Origin: Helianthus annuus
Taxonomy: Eukaryota; Streptophyta; Magnoliopsida; Asterales; Asteraceae
Reading direction: 5' to 3'
Length of the DNA: 64,000 nt
Assembly (NCBI RefSeq): GCF_002127325.2
Contig: NC_035441.2
Span: 150,010,124 to 150,074,123, forward strand
In this document: in pieces, positions 1 through 11,795 of the stretch
Layout of the letters: each line of letters starts with the position of its first letter
Numbering within the stretch: position 1 is the stretch's first letter
Notes under the pieces: generated by a model
Databases searched by the model: none
Seen by the model: only the letters and a program-made list of their open reading frames with translations
What the model was told of the DNA's origin: nothing
Translations under genes and position numbers: made by a program

Positions 1-211
1 TAATTAGTGGCTCATTGCTAGTAGTCACACGCCTAACAGGGACACTCCCTAGGTGGTAATTTGAGGTTGTGACAGATGTTGCCATGGAAGAAATTGCCTT
101 CAAGGGAGTCTTAATAATGTAACAAGTGTCCAACTGAAGATCTGTTGATCCATCAGTTGTAGTTGCTGCTCCACTTGAACTACCACCGAGAGTTACTTGT
201 AACTCAGGGGT
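1..211 (-). CDS. Frame-shifted continuation of the accessory retroelement ORF (partial)
   Basis: Directly after the stop of the 193-1602 ORF a different minus-strand frame is open from about position 211 to the window edge, 68 or more codons without a stop. It is Ser/Thr/Gly-rich like the tail of the upstream ORF. Moving by one base at the short C run near 206-211 joins the two frames, so the protein probably continues beyond the window and the annotated stop is a one-base frameshift. The shift could be a real mutation or a sequencing error in the C run. No domain is recognised. Confidence 0.5.
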
Positions 212-1602
212 GTAACCTCCTCAGCTGTTGCTGGGATAGCAGAGGTACAAGCATCAGACCCAGTCACTTGTGGAGGTATACTCTCAGTAATGGGTGATAG
301 AGAGGAATTGGTTTGTGTCTGTGCAATATCAACTGCATGCAACAGGGGTATTATTGATTGTGGCATTATGAATGGTGAGGGTATGGATGTTGAAAGAGAC
401 ATGTCCTTGGGATCAGGACTGTGGAAGATGGATCCGAGTGGGTCCAGAGCTTCATATTGTGGGGTCCCTGTGCTTACAACCTGATCCTTTTGTGAGGATG
501 CAGGAGGAGTTTTAGGCTGGGATTGAGATCTTTCTTCCAACTGCTGTGAGGAAGTAGCAGCAGTGGTTTCTTGTGACTTTTGTGTTGTCACTGGCATTGA
601 CTCTGGGATCTGATCTTCCAGAGTTGCCTTTGGTGTGGGTTTGGTGGGTTTTCTGGATATTTTCTTTTTGGTCTTTTTAGTGGTGGCAGGTGTGGGTTTC
701 AAAACAGTGGGTGTGTTGTGTTGATCACATGGAGCAGTGGGCTCAGTAGAGGTTGCCTGAGGATCAGTGGCAGTTTCTAAAACCTTCTCAGGCACCTTTG
801 CTTTTAACTTTATTGGTTCCATCATTCTTGAAAATGTTTCAATTGTTAAACAGTTTATTTTGAAAGAGACACCTTGTTTGGGCAAATCTGCATCTTTCTC
901 AACAAATTTTTGTTCAAAATAGTAGCTTAGAAATCTTGGAAAGAGCAGAAATGCCTTATTATCAACGTTTTTTACCAAGTCATCAAATATTTCCTGGGAG
1001 TAATTATAGTTTTTATCGTTTAAAATTGCATACCCCAGGCATTGGATTTTTGTTGGTATTTCATTAAAAGACGTTGTTTTATTGGAAACACACATTAGTA
1101 GTGTGTGGAATAAAAATCTGGGTGCAGAAGGGAAGTAACCCTTTTGTAGGGTATCCCTATTCGGTTGTTCTGCATAGCCCCTGTTCATGAAATCCTTTTT
1201 CAACTCGTCTTTAGTAAATGAGGTTTTTCCTTTCAAATCATCGAGTTTAAAGATTTCAGAGATGGATTTTGGAGAGATACGTAGCTTCTTACCTTGTATC
1301 GAGGAGTTGATGGTTGTGATGATGTCTCCTTGTTTTTCAAGGGTGGCATTTTTCCAGAACTCTCTCTGGGTATCAAGGTAAATGGGAGCGTCTGCTGTTA
1401 TCAAAGTTTTATACTTTGACGCAGATAGGATGTCAATGATGGAGTCGAAGGTGTGGTTATCGGTAGGTTTTGTGAGTATACCCACATAGTTGTGTGGAGA
1501 TTTGTAGCGAATCTCCGTGGTTTCAGCGACCATTTGAGTGGCATCTGCTGTTGTGGAGGAAGATGATGGTTTTGATTTTGTTTTCGATTTTGGTTTCGTC
1601 AT
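193..1602 (-). CDS. Accessory ORF of a Copia-like element (uncharacterised Asteraceae-type retroelement protein)
   Basis: A 469-residue ORF starting at ATG 1602, preceded on its strand by a retrotransposon leader, primer site and LTR. Residues 1-30 are Lys/Ser/Thr-rich. Residues 35-260 look like a globular domain with helical, aromatic-rich stretches (motifs YLDTQREFW, YFPSAPRFLFHTLLMCVS and LFPRFLSYYFEQKF). Residues 270-469 are a low-complexity Pro/Thr/Ser/Gln tail. The central domain resembles, from memory, a protein very common in Asteraceae genome annotations and found next to Copia retrotransposons; its function is unknown to me. It has no zinc knuckle, protease or RT motif, so it is not a normal gag. 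It lies about 2 kb inside the 5' LTR on the coding strand, which is unusual. The C terminus appears cut by a one-base frameshift. Confidence 0.6.
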   Translation of the reverse strand: MTKPKSKTKSKPSSSSTTADATQMVAETTEIRYKSPHNYVGILTKPTDNHTFDSIIDILSASKYKTLITADAPIYLDTQREFWKNATLEKQGDIITTINSSIQGKKLRISPKSISEIFKLDDLKGKTSFTKDELKKDFMNRGYAEQPNRDTLQKGYFPSAPRFLFHTLLMCVSNKTTSFNEIPTKIQCLGYAILNDKNYNYSQEIFDDLVKNVDNKAFLLFPRFLSYYFEQKFVEKDADLPKQGVSFKINCLTIETFSRMMEPIKLKAKVPEKVLETATDPQATSTEPTAPCDQHNTPTVLKPTPATTKKTKKKISRKPTKPTPKATLEDQIPESMPVTTQKSQETTAATSSQQLEERSQSQPKTPPASSQKDQVVSTGTPQYEALDPLGSIFHSPDPKDMSLSTSIPSPFIMPQSIIPLLHAVDIAQTQTNSSLSPITESIPPQVTGSDACTSAIPATAEEVTPLSYK

Positions 1603-3620
1603 TTTAGATGAAGAAGATCAAAGAAGGTTTTTGGATTTATGAGAGGGAAACTGCTATGAGAAGAGAACTTTGGAATTCAATTCGACAGTAAAACCCTGTT
1701 TTGGCGTTAGGGCAGGGTTTTATTTAGGAAAAGGTGAATGCTGATGTGGGAGCGGTTATAATGATCTGACGGCTAAAAACTGACCACGTGCCAACCCCTG
1801 ATGACATGTTAAATAATGGAGGACAGTTGTTTTGACAACCACTGATGGAACAATCATCAGTAGTTACAACGGTGATGAAATGAAGCAGTGGGTGATTTTT
1901 ACCATTAGTAGATGCTTTTATTACATCAGTGGATGGCATATCAGTGGATAAAACAATGATTTTGAACATCAGTGTTTTGGTAAGAACAGAGGTTGACTAT
2001 CAGCAGTGGACAGACTTTAGAGAACAGAAGTTGATGTACAACAGCGTTTAAGGAACAGCAGTGAATGGAAACAATATTGAGGATCATATATTTAACAACT
2101 GTTTGTGCAGCAGTGTTTTGACTTTTGACAAATAATTTTAGCACCTGCTTGTCCAGATGTAGGAATTGATTTTGTCTTGTGAAAGCATAATATCTTATCC
2201 AACATCTGTTGAGTACCAGAAATGCTATTCTTAACAAAATACATTTTAAATGTATAATATCAAGATTAAATTGTCAGCAGTTATCTTCAGAAATTTTGTT
2301 CAAGGTTTTTGCCATCTGTATTTGGTTCCAGACAGTGGTTTAGCATCCCAGATGATGAAGACTTTTCTACTAAAACACTCATTTTGTGTCAATTACTTGA
2401 ACTAGAACATGAGTGTCTCAGTAGTTCAAGGACAATTTGCAATCAACTTTTGATCTGTGACAGCCAAACTTGAGCTTAACATGACCTTGATATGTGTTTC
2501 ATTTCCTTTTGATCAGATTTAAGGATAATAATTTCACACAAAAATAAGGAAATTGCATCCTGACCAGAGATGAACTTTTACTATCAAAAATGAGTAAAAG
2601 AACAAAATATATTCTATATAAAAAATAAAATATATCTGGTTTTATTTTGAGGAAAACACCTTAAGGAAAAATTAAAGGATGTTTTGAAGATAATCAAAAG
2701 GATCCGACAGTTTTTCAAGTAAGTTCATGATCATATCATTCTCAAGTTATTTTGACCACTGATTGGGGTCATTTTCTTGACAATTGATTGTAAATTCCTT
2801 TTTAAGCACAATCACTGCAGAACAATTCCTGTATTGATGAATGCACACAGTTGCATAGTGACCACTGATGACCTAACTTTAACCTCAAGAGTGTTTTATG
2901 CTTATACTCTTTTCTTTTGACTTCAAAAGTTTTGAGATAAACACACTTTGAGATTTGTTCATTTTCCTTTTCCCTTTTTACCCTTTTTATTCACATGTTC
3001 AGAAATACTCACTAGGAGATTATATTTTGAACATACTTTGTCCAGAATCACTTTGAAGTAATGTTTTGGGAGATCTGGCCACATTTGTACATGTTTTATT
3101 ACCAGATCTCACATTACGTATGATTTGGACTTGTTTTGACATTTTACTTTCCTGGTGTGTTTTGACAACGTTGTTTTGGTCCTTTTGAGGATTCTCAACT
3201 TGCCTTTGAGCACATAAGAAATTTTGACTAAAGCTTTATTTCCCTCTTTCTAAGTTAGCAAAACACTAATGTTTATAGGAACATAGGTTTTGTTAATCTG
3301 AGGTACATACTTTAGTATAAACACATCACAAATCCCATAACAATAGTTGAAATCAATTTTGCATGAAGATCTACCATAGTTACCAGATAAGTTTTTCAGA
3401 TCTGGAAACTATGAGTGATTTGTGCATGACATCACCAGTTGTATGAGATTTGTGAATCTTATGACATCTTGGTTGTTTTACAGAGCTTTTGAGTCATCAT
3501 TTTGAACATGATTTTCTCGTTACTCTGTTTTTCAACAGAATACAATCAACCTTAGTATCAATGAATTTTGAGCTGAACTGTTATGTCAAATTGATTGTTA
3601 GATCGAATTTGATTGTCCTA
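1603..3620 (-). other. Long 5' leader of the minus-strand Copia-like element
   Basis: About 2 kb between the primer site and the accessory ORF. I see no ORF of note. Scattered CAGTG/ACCACTG words also occur in the adjacent LTR. It is AT-rich and presumably transcribed but untranslated. Confidence 0.5.
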
Positions 3621-3632
3621 GCTCTGATACCA
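3621..3632 (-). promoter_or_regulatory. Primer binding site, tRNA-iMet type
   Basis: The minus strand reads TGGTATCAGAGC, the standard plant Copia primer site complementary to the 3' end of initiator methionine tRNA. It is two bases from the end of the LTR, which fixes the element's orientation as minus strand. Confidence 0.85.
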
Positions 3633-3634
3633 AT

Positions 3635-4440
3635 TGTTAGGATCTGAGGCTCTCATGATTGTGTTTGTTTGTATAAAATGAACAATCAGAACATATGAAA
3701 TGATGTAAGTGCAGCGGAAATGGATACAAACTTTGTGAAACAAAATCAAAAGGAAAATAGTTTAATAAACGCATGCTCTTCATTGAGTCGAAAGATTAAA
3801 ATATAAAGCAAATGATTACAGCATGTTTACATAAACTGAGCTCCCCCTCAGCCAGATACCCCAAAGTTGGTTGCACAAGATGAAAGGATTGGACTGGAGA
3901 AGAAGAATCCACTCAGTCAATCAAATGTAACAGTATAGGGTACTGTTACATTTATAGGCAGTCCAAACCACTGAAGCATCTTGGCTGACGTCACCATGAT
4001 AGTGACATCTAACGACCTATCAACCAATAAACAATGTTCTATACAAACTACTGATATGCAACATCTGATAATCAATATAATACAAACTTGAGATAACTAC
4101 TGCTTCACGTTCCATTGTTGTAGCCTGAGCACTGATGTTGAACTTCAGTGCTTTCTTCAAAGGTGATCAGTCTTTGAGTGGGCAGTGCTTGAGTCTTCAG
4201 CAGTACTTAGAAAACGGCAGTAGATAGAGCAGCAGTGTTTGTCTTCAGCAGTCTTTTAGAGTATCATCAGTGTTTAGTTCATCAGTTGTTGTAGTGAGCA
4301 GCACTTAAGATTCATCAGCTGTCAGAATACCACTGTCAAGGGGAAAGCAAAGAGTAAACTGCTGCTTATTGATAGTCCACAGATGTGATCCGGTTTTGGC
4401 TTTACATTATCTGTTCCTCTGGTAGGGTTCAATCCCAACA
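3635..4440 (-). repeat. 5' LTR of a minus-strand Copia-like element (806 bp)
   Basis: Bounded by TG at 3635 and CA at 4440, with the primer site next to it. On the minus strand a TATAAATG box lies at about 3949-3956. Related over its length to the solo LTR at 33882-45169 (shared GAGGGGGAG, CTGCTGA and GACGTCAGC-type words), so both belong to one Copia clade. The partner LTR lies outside the window and the target duplication cannot be tested. Confidence 0.75.
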
Positions 4441-5397
4441 GACATGTTTTAAAAAGGTTTTATCAGCAGGGAAATACTGGTGAGTCATTCAAGTTGCAGA
4501 AAATGACACGTTGTTATAATATACAGTATCAAGGGTGATTACAATGTTTTTATCAACCAATTACCCCAAATCGGTATTTGTCACTTGACAGTATCTGTGA
4601 CTATGGTCAGATCACGCATTGGCTAACCCGTTGTCCAATGGTGACGGGTATCAAGTAATGTATACAAAACCCCACATACCGACAGTAATTGAAGATTACA
4701 AAGACTTAATCCAGGTAATTATAACTGGAAAACGTTTAGGGTTTTGTAAAGCACTTTAATAAAAAGAGAATGACTCACATTGCAAATTTAATCGGACAGA
4801 ACCTTGTCTACAGATTTAACCTTGTAACCTAGTTAAATAACAATGCACACAAAACTAGGTCAGTAACTTAATATAACAGTTACGATAAGCTCACAAAATC
4901 AAAACCCTCACGACGAAGGACAAAGTATAGCCCGAGTTTGGGCAGCACTTAAACATCCACCGGATTGGTTTCAATCGATCGGTGTGTTTTTGGACTAAAC
5001 AGAGGATATCTCAGTGTACGAAATGAGTTTTTCCGTCGTAACAACTCCCCCATGCAAGTGCCAAACCCCTGATACTTATACTGAAAAACGGTCCCTGACG
5101 CGTGTCACGAGAGGCTTCGCGTGGCGCGACGGGTGAACTTCTAAGGTAGGGTAGCCTCGTGTATTCCTAGCCCAGGTGAGTCAGCCGTTCGGCAAAATTC
5201 GCATTTGAGAACAAACTGTGAGGATAATACTAATTAGGGAATACCCCCCCCCCCTAAGTTTTAGGGGGCCCTGATCCTAGTTCCGATTGTTCTGAAAATT
5301 TTAGGGGTCATGCAATATTACTTGGGGCTTTCAATTAGGGTTTCCTATTGGACATAATAAAATAAGAAATAGTAATTTTTATGAGAGTTGTTACATT
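4441..5397. other. Unclassified intergenic sequence, possibly an old LTR fragment
   Basis: No ORF or recognised repeat boundary. Locally GC-richer (about 5090-5180, with a GCGTGGCGCGACGGG-like stretch), with a C12-type run at about 5246-5257. It may be the remnant of another LTR retroelement, but I cannot support that firmly. Confidence 0.3.
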
Positions 5398-6543
5398 TAC
5401 TAAACCGAAAAGGATGAGGAGACAAAAAGAAATTAAGGTCATGTTAGTAAAAGTCCATTGGTTTACAATACGTGAAAAGGTGTGACCACCAATGGTTATT
5501 TTTTAAGTTCGGATCGTTATCGGCTAACGGCTAATAATTGAGATTATTAAAATCCATTTTTCCAATTAAATTAAAAAATCATATGTTACATTTAATACTC
5601 CCTTGCATGGCTAATGTACGCCTTTGTGGATGTCGTCAGGTAAAGCAGGTCTTGAAAATCAAGTGTTAACTTACACACCGAGTCATGGATGCGAATTGTA
5701 TAGACCAAATTGATATAGTGGATACCAAATGAAAGTTGGATGGTAAAGGCATGAATAAAAAAGTAGAATATGTATTCGATTTTAGTTGTATTAGTAACAC
5801 CTTAAACATGGTTTATTAATTACACCAACGGTAAAATGGTGATTGGGTTTGTATTATAAAAGGTTTTAATTAGGACCCTTTTCTTCTATTAGTTTATTGA
5901 GCGTAGTCGTTCAACCATATATTTTTCTCTAAATTTTTATAAATGGTTCAGGGTGTTACAAAATCGAACACGGAACAAGACAACCACCGTCTCTGTCAAC
6001 TCGTTTTCTGGCTGCTCGTTTCCCAATAATCTTTTGTCTGCTTCGTCACGATTTCCAGTGGTTAAGATGCAACAGCGGGAGTGGGATTTGGGGTTTGAGA
6101 TGAAGGCGAGATATGGATTTGGGGTTTGAATGGACTAGTTATATATAAGGCTCTTATTGAATAATGAATTAATGAACTGGGGTTCAAGGATTCTTATTGA
6201 ATACTAGATTTGTTTTCGTTAACCTGCACACCCTAGGATTCGCAGAAACAACCTACAGTTAGAACCCTAGCCTTCATATAAAACGCGACTCCTTTTTGTA
6301 GCCACCACCACAACACTGGCCAACAATGGATCTCATTATGGGATGAAAGGGAGGAAAGGAAGAAGTGGTGAGAGGTTGGTATTAAACAACCGCTTATAAG
6401 GTGACATTACATGTGATGAAGAAGAAAGGAGACTCATTTAGCAACAAGGCTCTTCAAATGGGGAGATTAAACTGTGCAGACTAGAATGCAAAGAATGGTG
6501 AACTATTAAGCCCAATAAATGTTGCATAAGACTTTGTTCTCAC
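5398..6543 (+). repeat. Dispersed repeat K, copy 1 (5'-truncated)
   Basis: Closely matches 20813-22193 and 23697-25163, beginning at TAAACCGAAAAGGATGAGGA. It lacks the left arm of the hairpin present in the other copies. It carries a promoter-like block: TATATATAAG near 6140, an AACCCTAG telo-box-like word at about 6264, CATATAAAACGCG at about 6277, and an ATG at 6326 followed almost at once by a stop. No LTR or terminal inverted repeat found. Confidence 0.7.
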
Positions 6544-7393
6544 AACATTACCTTATTATCCTTTTCCATGTAAGCATATTCTGTAAAATATGCACATGTG
6601 CATAACTATAGCTATGCACATGTGCATAACTACAGCTATGCACATGTACATTAACATGACATAACTTATCAACAGTTATAATTCAGTAAAAAAAAACCTA
6701 ACACTTACCAAATCAAATTTTGTGCTGCCCATCATATCTAGCATTATTCACAAAACATTTATTCATCAAGAAAAAACTACATGAACAAACACATAACTAC
6801 CTCATTACATATAGTTCTATCACAACATTCGCCCCTGTTCTCTCAAAAAATCATATATATAACACAATTTTCAATAATGCAGATATGAAACAGATATGAA
6901 ACAATTGCTTAAGTGTCATAATCACATAATAACATATCTGAATCGATGATTAAGAGTTGTATTGTCATATACGACTACAAAACAAAATGTATGAACTTAC
7001 AAATTCACAGAACGGTGCAACAACGAATCGTGATTCTGTTAGACGGCATATGTTCTTCAAATTATCCTTATTTGTACAACAAACCTTGATGATTATGATT
7101 GTTTTGCCCTAATTTCGAATCGAAAACGAATGTGCGATCGATGATTATGTTCTTATTGCACTAATATGGAACATACGCTGAATTTTGATGACGAATTGCT
7201 GATATTGTGGAGTGACGGACATGATTTTTTATGAATCGCTATGATGAATCGCAGATTGATGATGCTTGTGGGATTGTCGGACGTGATTACTTGATAGATT
7301 GTGATTTATTTTTTGTTTGAAGTCCAGTAGAGTAGCATAGGATGCAGGGAGAGGAGTGACTAATTTACAAGTTGTATGTATTTACAAAATTGC
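6544..7393. other. Unclassified AT-rich sequence with short palindromic tandem repeat
   Basis: At about 6588-6650, roughly 2.5 tandem copies of a 24-base unit built on GCTATGCACATGTGCATAAC, itself nearly palindromic. The remainder has no ORF. GATGAT-rich text at 7080-7270 looks like 5' gene sequence but is not open. Confidence 0.4.
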
Positions 7394-7447
7394 CCCCTGT
7401 TCACATTGGTTCTTGTGGTTCTCACAATAAGAGTGGTTCTCGCATGA
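7394..7447. mobile_element. Family C foldback element, right end only
   Basis: Ends with the C-type terminus (repeated GGTTCTYGYG and TCTCGCATGAACC words) and abuts a (TA)n tract. The left part is missing. Confidence 0.6.
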
Positions 7448-7449
7448 AC

Positions 7450-7501
<52 letters not shown>

Positions 7502-7513
7502 TATATATATATA
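7448..7513. repeat. (TA)n microsatellite
   Basis: About 60 bases of TA with one interruption, lying between the family C end and family B copy 1. Confidence 0.95.
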
Positions 7514-7796
7514 AGGTTCAAATGAAAACCACTAGTTATCGCGAAAACTCGAAAACTAAAAAAGCCTAAAAAACATACCAAAATTCCTTTTTTTACCAAT
7601 TTTCGCTAGTTTTTGTGTATAAAAAAACTTTTTTCAAAAAAAAAATGTGGACATGTGTATTACAAAAATATTTTTTTTTTTGAAAAAAAGTTATTTTTAA
7701 TAAAAAAAATTGTAAAAACAATTTGGTATGTTTTTAGGCTTTTTTAGTTAGTTCTCGAGTTCTCGCGATAAAAGGAGTTTTCACTTAAACCCTCCC
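7514..7796. mobile_element. Family B foldback element, copy 1
   Basis: Terminal inverted repeats: AAGGTTCAAATGAAAACCAC at the left, and its inverted counterpart (TTTTCACTTAAACCCTCCCA) at the right. The interior is mirror-like A/T tracts. Non-coding, with TA tracts on both sides. Confidence 0.7.
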
Positions 7797-7815
7797 ATAT
7801 ATACATATATATATA

Positions 7816-8627
<812 letters not shown>

Positions 8628-8656
8628 TATATATATATATATACACACATAATACA

Positions 8657-9273
8657 TCTATACTTCTTTACTATTATATAATATATATTAGATGAACAAC
8701 AAAATAATTTAACTTTATTTGAGAAAGACACCTTTGTAATTTACCTTAAAGTTTAAGACATATTAATACATTATTTAATAAACTTCTAATTAATACACCA
8801 CATGCACTTTCTCAACAATATTTATTGCACTCATAAAAAAATTAGAATACAACTAGATCTCATAAGAAAATTTGTATATTAGATAAAAAAAACATTAATT
8901 AGAATACCAATGTATGTTCAAATGTTTTTTTTTTATAACCATAACAACCCTGCTAGCTTCTTTTTTTCTCTCAAATCGGTATGGGTTCAAAACAAGTTCA
9001 GTTTTTATTTTAAGAAGGATCAGAACCTATTTTAGATAAATCAGTTTGGGCTAGAATCGGGGTGGGACAAAACTAAACATAACTTCCTAGAACTGATTGG
9101 GGTTTGGGAAAGTTAAACAATTTTTGTTTTTTTCTTTATTTTTGTAATAGTTTAGTTTTCGGTATTTTTTATTTAAATTATTAATGTTATTTTTACGGTT
9201 TGGTCTCCATTCCATTTAAATTTGGATGAAAATCGATGTGTCTCTGTCGCGATGTGTGGCGGGCCACTTCTAG
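8657..9273 (+). mobile_element. Non-autonomous Helitron, family J copy 1
   Basis: The 5' end is A|TCTATACTTCTT, matching the TC start of plant Helitrons. The 3' end is a GC-rich hairpin (TGTCGCGATGTGTGGCG) followed by GGGCCACTTCTAG|T, i.e. the CTRR terminus with insertion between A and T. About 617 bp, non-coding, no terminal inverted repeats or target duplication. At least ten relatives lie in this window. Confidence 0.8.
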
Positions 9274-9288
9274 TATATATATAATACA

Positions 9289-9920
9289 TCTATACTTATA
9301 CTACTTATACTGGGGGATGTTCATTTGAGAAGAAAATATAATTGAGAAGAAAAAGAACAAAGGGTACAATTGTAAAATATTAAGTAGTTTTTATTTCATC
9401 TACTTTATTACTATCTTTAAGTAATTAATTACTCATAAACACTATTATTCTCTACACTATTTTTTTTTTTTTTTGCCTACACACATAAAAAGTTATCTTA
9501 CACATTTATGAAAATTATTTTACACATATTTAAATTTATCGTACACAACTCGTAATTTATCCTACACCTAGTAATTTGTCCTACACTCTAAATTAATTTT
9601 TTTTATTTTTTAAAAAGTATACATATATTTTGAAAATAAGTTACAAATTTAATATAGTTAGATATTAAAGAGGAAGACTATAAATTAATGATCTATGTAA
9701 GTTTACAAATATACTCTTACATTAATATTAAATGCAAATATTAAATGAAGTAAAAAGAAGCATTCTTATTATTTGAAAGTTCTTTTTTTTTCTTTTTATA
9801 AAACATTTCTTTTCATTTCAACTCTCACTATACTTATATATTATATAATATATATTAGATGGACACCAAACTACTTTAACTTTATTTGAGAATGACACTT
9901 TTGTAATTTATATATTCTTA
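9289..9920 (+). mobile_element. Helitron family J copy 2, interrupted and 3'-truncated
   Basis: The TCTATACTTATAC 5' end at 9289 is cut by a family A element at about 9311-9829. Family J sequence resumes at about 9830 (ATATATATTAGATGGACACC) and fades near 9920. From there to 10049 the DNA is unassigned. Confidence 0.65.
9311..9829. mobile_element. Family A foldback element, copy 1
   Basis: About 519 bp. Inverted ends ATGTTCATTTGAGAAGAAAA and TTCTTTTCATTTCAACTCTC. The interior has repeated CCTACAC/TTTATCCTACAC words. Inserted inside a Helitron, so younger than it. Confidence 0.75.
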
Positions 9921-10049
9921 TAAAGAAAGGTTGGTGATGTTTTAATTGTCCAGTATACACCCTTTAAATTTCTTAATTCTCTTTTTACACTCTAATCAGA
10001 CATATGTTTGGGTTATCCTCTTTTCAGTTTTGACACTTAACTTTACACC

Positions 10050-10710
10050 TGTAGGTCCGTGTTTCGGGATCCAATCCGTGATTTTCATGTTTATGTTCAA
10101 AGATGGAAGAGATAAAGAGATGATAAACAAACAACTTTTGTATTAATCCGGTAGTAAACATTACAAGTCGGCCCGATTACATGGAAACCGAACTAATACC
10201 AAAGAAGTATACATCCAGGGAGAAATCAAGTGGTGATTTCTCCCGGTGAGGACTCAAACCTCCTATCACTCTCTAGCACACACTTGTGCTCTCACTCTTG
10301 TGTTGCAAATGACAAGGTGTTGGTATTTATACCAAACACAGGTTGCACGGTCGAAGGATTAAACTGACTGGTCGATAGATCATCTGTCGACCATCCAGCT
10401 TTCGAAAGATACACACATACCTCGAAGGATGCCATATCCTTCGAGGTCCATCTTCAACCTTCGATGGATATCTTTCGAGCTCATCGAAGGATACACAATC
10501 CTTCGATGCCTTATCCTTCGACACCAACATTAAACAACCATAATTTGTCTAGCAAACACACACGGTCAACCGAATAACCCTCTCGTTTGACCACTTCAAA
10601 CGAGCGGGTCTATACACGTTCGATAGACCGTTTTACTAACTATTACAAATTCAGCGTAAAATAATAACTAATCTATTCGACAAGCATCGGACACAAAATC
10701 TGCATCAACA
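10050..10710 (-). repeat. 3' LTR of the gag-protease Copia element
   Basis: 661 bp, starting TGTAGGTCCG and ending GCATCAACA on the plus strand. Contains a minus-strand TATAAATA box at 10324-10331 and several TCGAAGGAT/ATCCTTCGA words in both orientations at 10370-10520. Appears identical to 16331-16991. Confidence 0.95.
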
Positions 10711-10722
10711 AATTCCCCCTTG
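10711..10722 (-). promoter_or_regulatory. Polypurine tract
   Basis: The minus strand reads AAGGGGGAATT immediately before the 3' LTR, the expected plus-strand priming site. A second similar block (AATTCCCCCTT on plus) lies at about 10796-10806. Confidence 0.75.
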
Positions 10723-11371
10723 TCCGTTGCTGTCGAATGCTGAAAATGCAACTGCAATCAATCTTCAGTCAAGTATTCATCTTCTCTGTGTTGACAAATT
10801 CCCCCTTGACCGATGATCCAGGTAGGTAGTATCTTGATGCTCATTGTATAAGATTTCCCCCTCAGAGTACGCGCATCCGTGTTGAGTGTTGTGCAATTTC
10901 CTCAAAAGGCTCAATTGACCGATCTTCCGCTGATCTTCCAATACTCCAACCGGCATTTGATAAGGGTTCCATTCTTTTACAACTGCATCAAGTCTTGATC
11001 TTCAAGTGTCTGTGCAAAACATTCCACGCTGAACCGTTTGTATCACCAGAAAATCACAAACTCTACCACCTGTGATTGCGTTTAGAAATTTACCGAAGAA
11101 ATTCAACATTTGAAAATTTTTATCCCCCCATTTCTTTGGTAAAATCTCTAAACCTTAACAGATTCTTTCCACTTCAAAGAAACTGTCGTCAAATGTTCAC
11201 CAATTCCCTCCACTGAGCGAAACTGTCATCAATCTTCATTGAATGTTCTCGGTTCCGAAAATTCACGAACATGACTTTCTTCTTTGCATAATCTAGTTGA
11301 ATAAGAACGTCCCCTGGTACCCCGTAGGATCTGACTTGTATCCCCCAAAGACCAAAGACTTTGTGAACTCG
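10723..11371 (-). other. Non-coding 3' internal region of the Copia element (site of the missing pol core)
   Basis: About 650 bp with no open frame and no integrase or RT motif on either strand. In a complete Copia element roughly 3 kb of integrase-RT-RNase H would follow the protease here. Confidence 0.7.
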
Positions 11372-11779
11372 TTAGGACCGGTATAGACGTTCCAGGTTCA
11401 TTCTTGTGGAATTTTGAAGATCATTAACTCTCGGAGCCGATAAGAGAATCCATTCTTGTGGAATTTTGAATCCAGGTTTCAGCACATAGCAGCCAGCATC
11501 ATCAAAAATCACTGAGAACTTTTTATCGCAGATTTGCGACACACTGAGAAGATTGTGATCAATTTGCTTCACATAATTGATCTTGTCAAAGCACACGATA
11601 CCATTGGAGATACTTCCTTCTCCAGTGATGTACCCGCCTTTATCACCCGCAAAAGCAACATACCCTCCTCTAATATTTCTCACGTCATACAGGAGCCGTA
11701 AGTCGCCAGTCATGTGCCTGGATGCCCCACTATCAACAATCCAATGACTATTAATAGTTCCTCCTAGAACATCCTGCAC
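11372..11779 (-). CDS. Copia aspartic protease ORF (truncated pol)
   Basis: An open frame of 135 residues carrying the retroviral-type protease signature WIVDSGASRHMTG near its N terminus, followed by the flap-like ITGEGSI region and LLSVSQICD, as in Copia polyproteins just before integrase. It stops at 11372 with no GAG pre-integrase domain after it. It begins in a different frame from gag, which ends 16 bases upstream; its first near-cognate codon is GTG, so it has no ATG of its own. Expression would need a frameshift or removal of a short segment (a CAG acceptor-like site precedes GATGTTC). The enzyme would process Gag. Without an intact pol it cannot replicate the element by itself. Confidence 0.8.
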   Translation of the reverse strand: MQDVLGGTINSHWIVDSGASRHMTGDLRLLYDVRNIRGGYVAFAGDKGGYITGEGSISNGIVCFDKINYVKQIDHNLLSVSQICDKKFSVIFDDAGCYVLKPGFKIPQEWILLSAPRVNDLQNSTRMNLERLYRS

Positions 11780-11795
11780 ATGTCAATTAAACACA

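Noticed and set aside
1724..2237. Minus-strand frames in the leader of the first Copia-like element
   Set aside because: Short, low similarity to anything known, and located in an untranslated leader; not supported as genes.
5398..6543. Repeat K as an LTR or solo LTR
   Set aside because: No TG/CA ends, no primer site or polypurine tract, and no target duplication at the two full copies.
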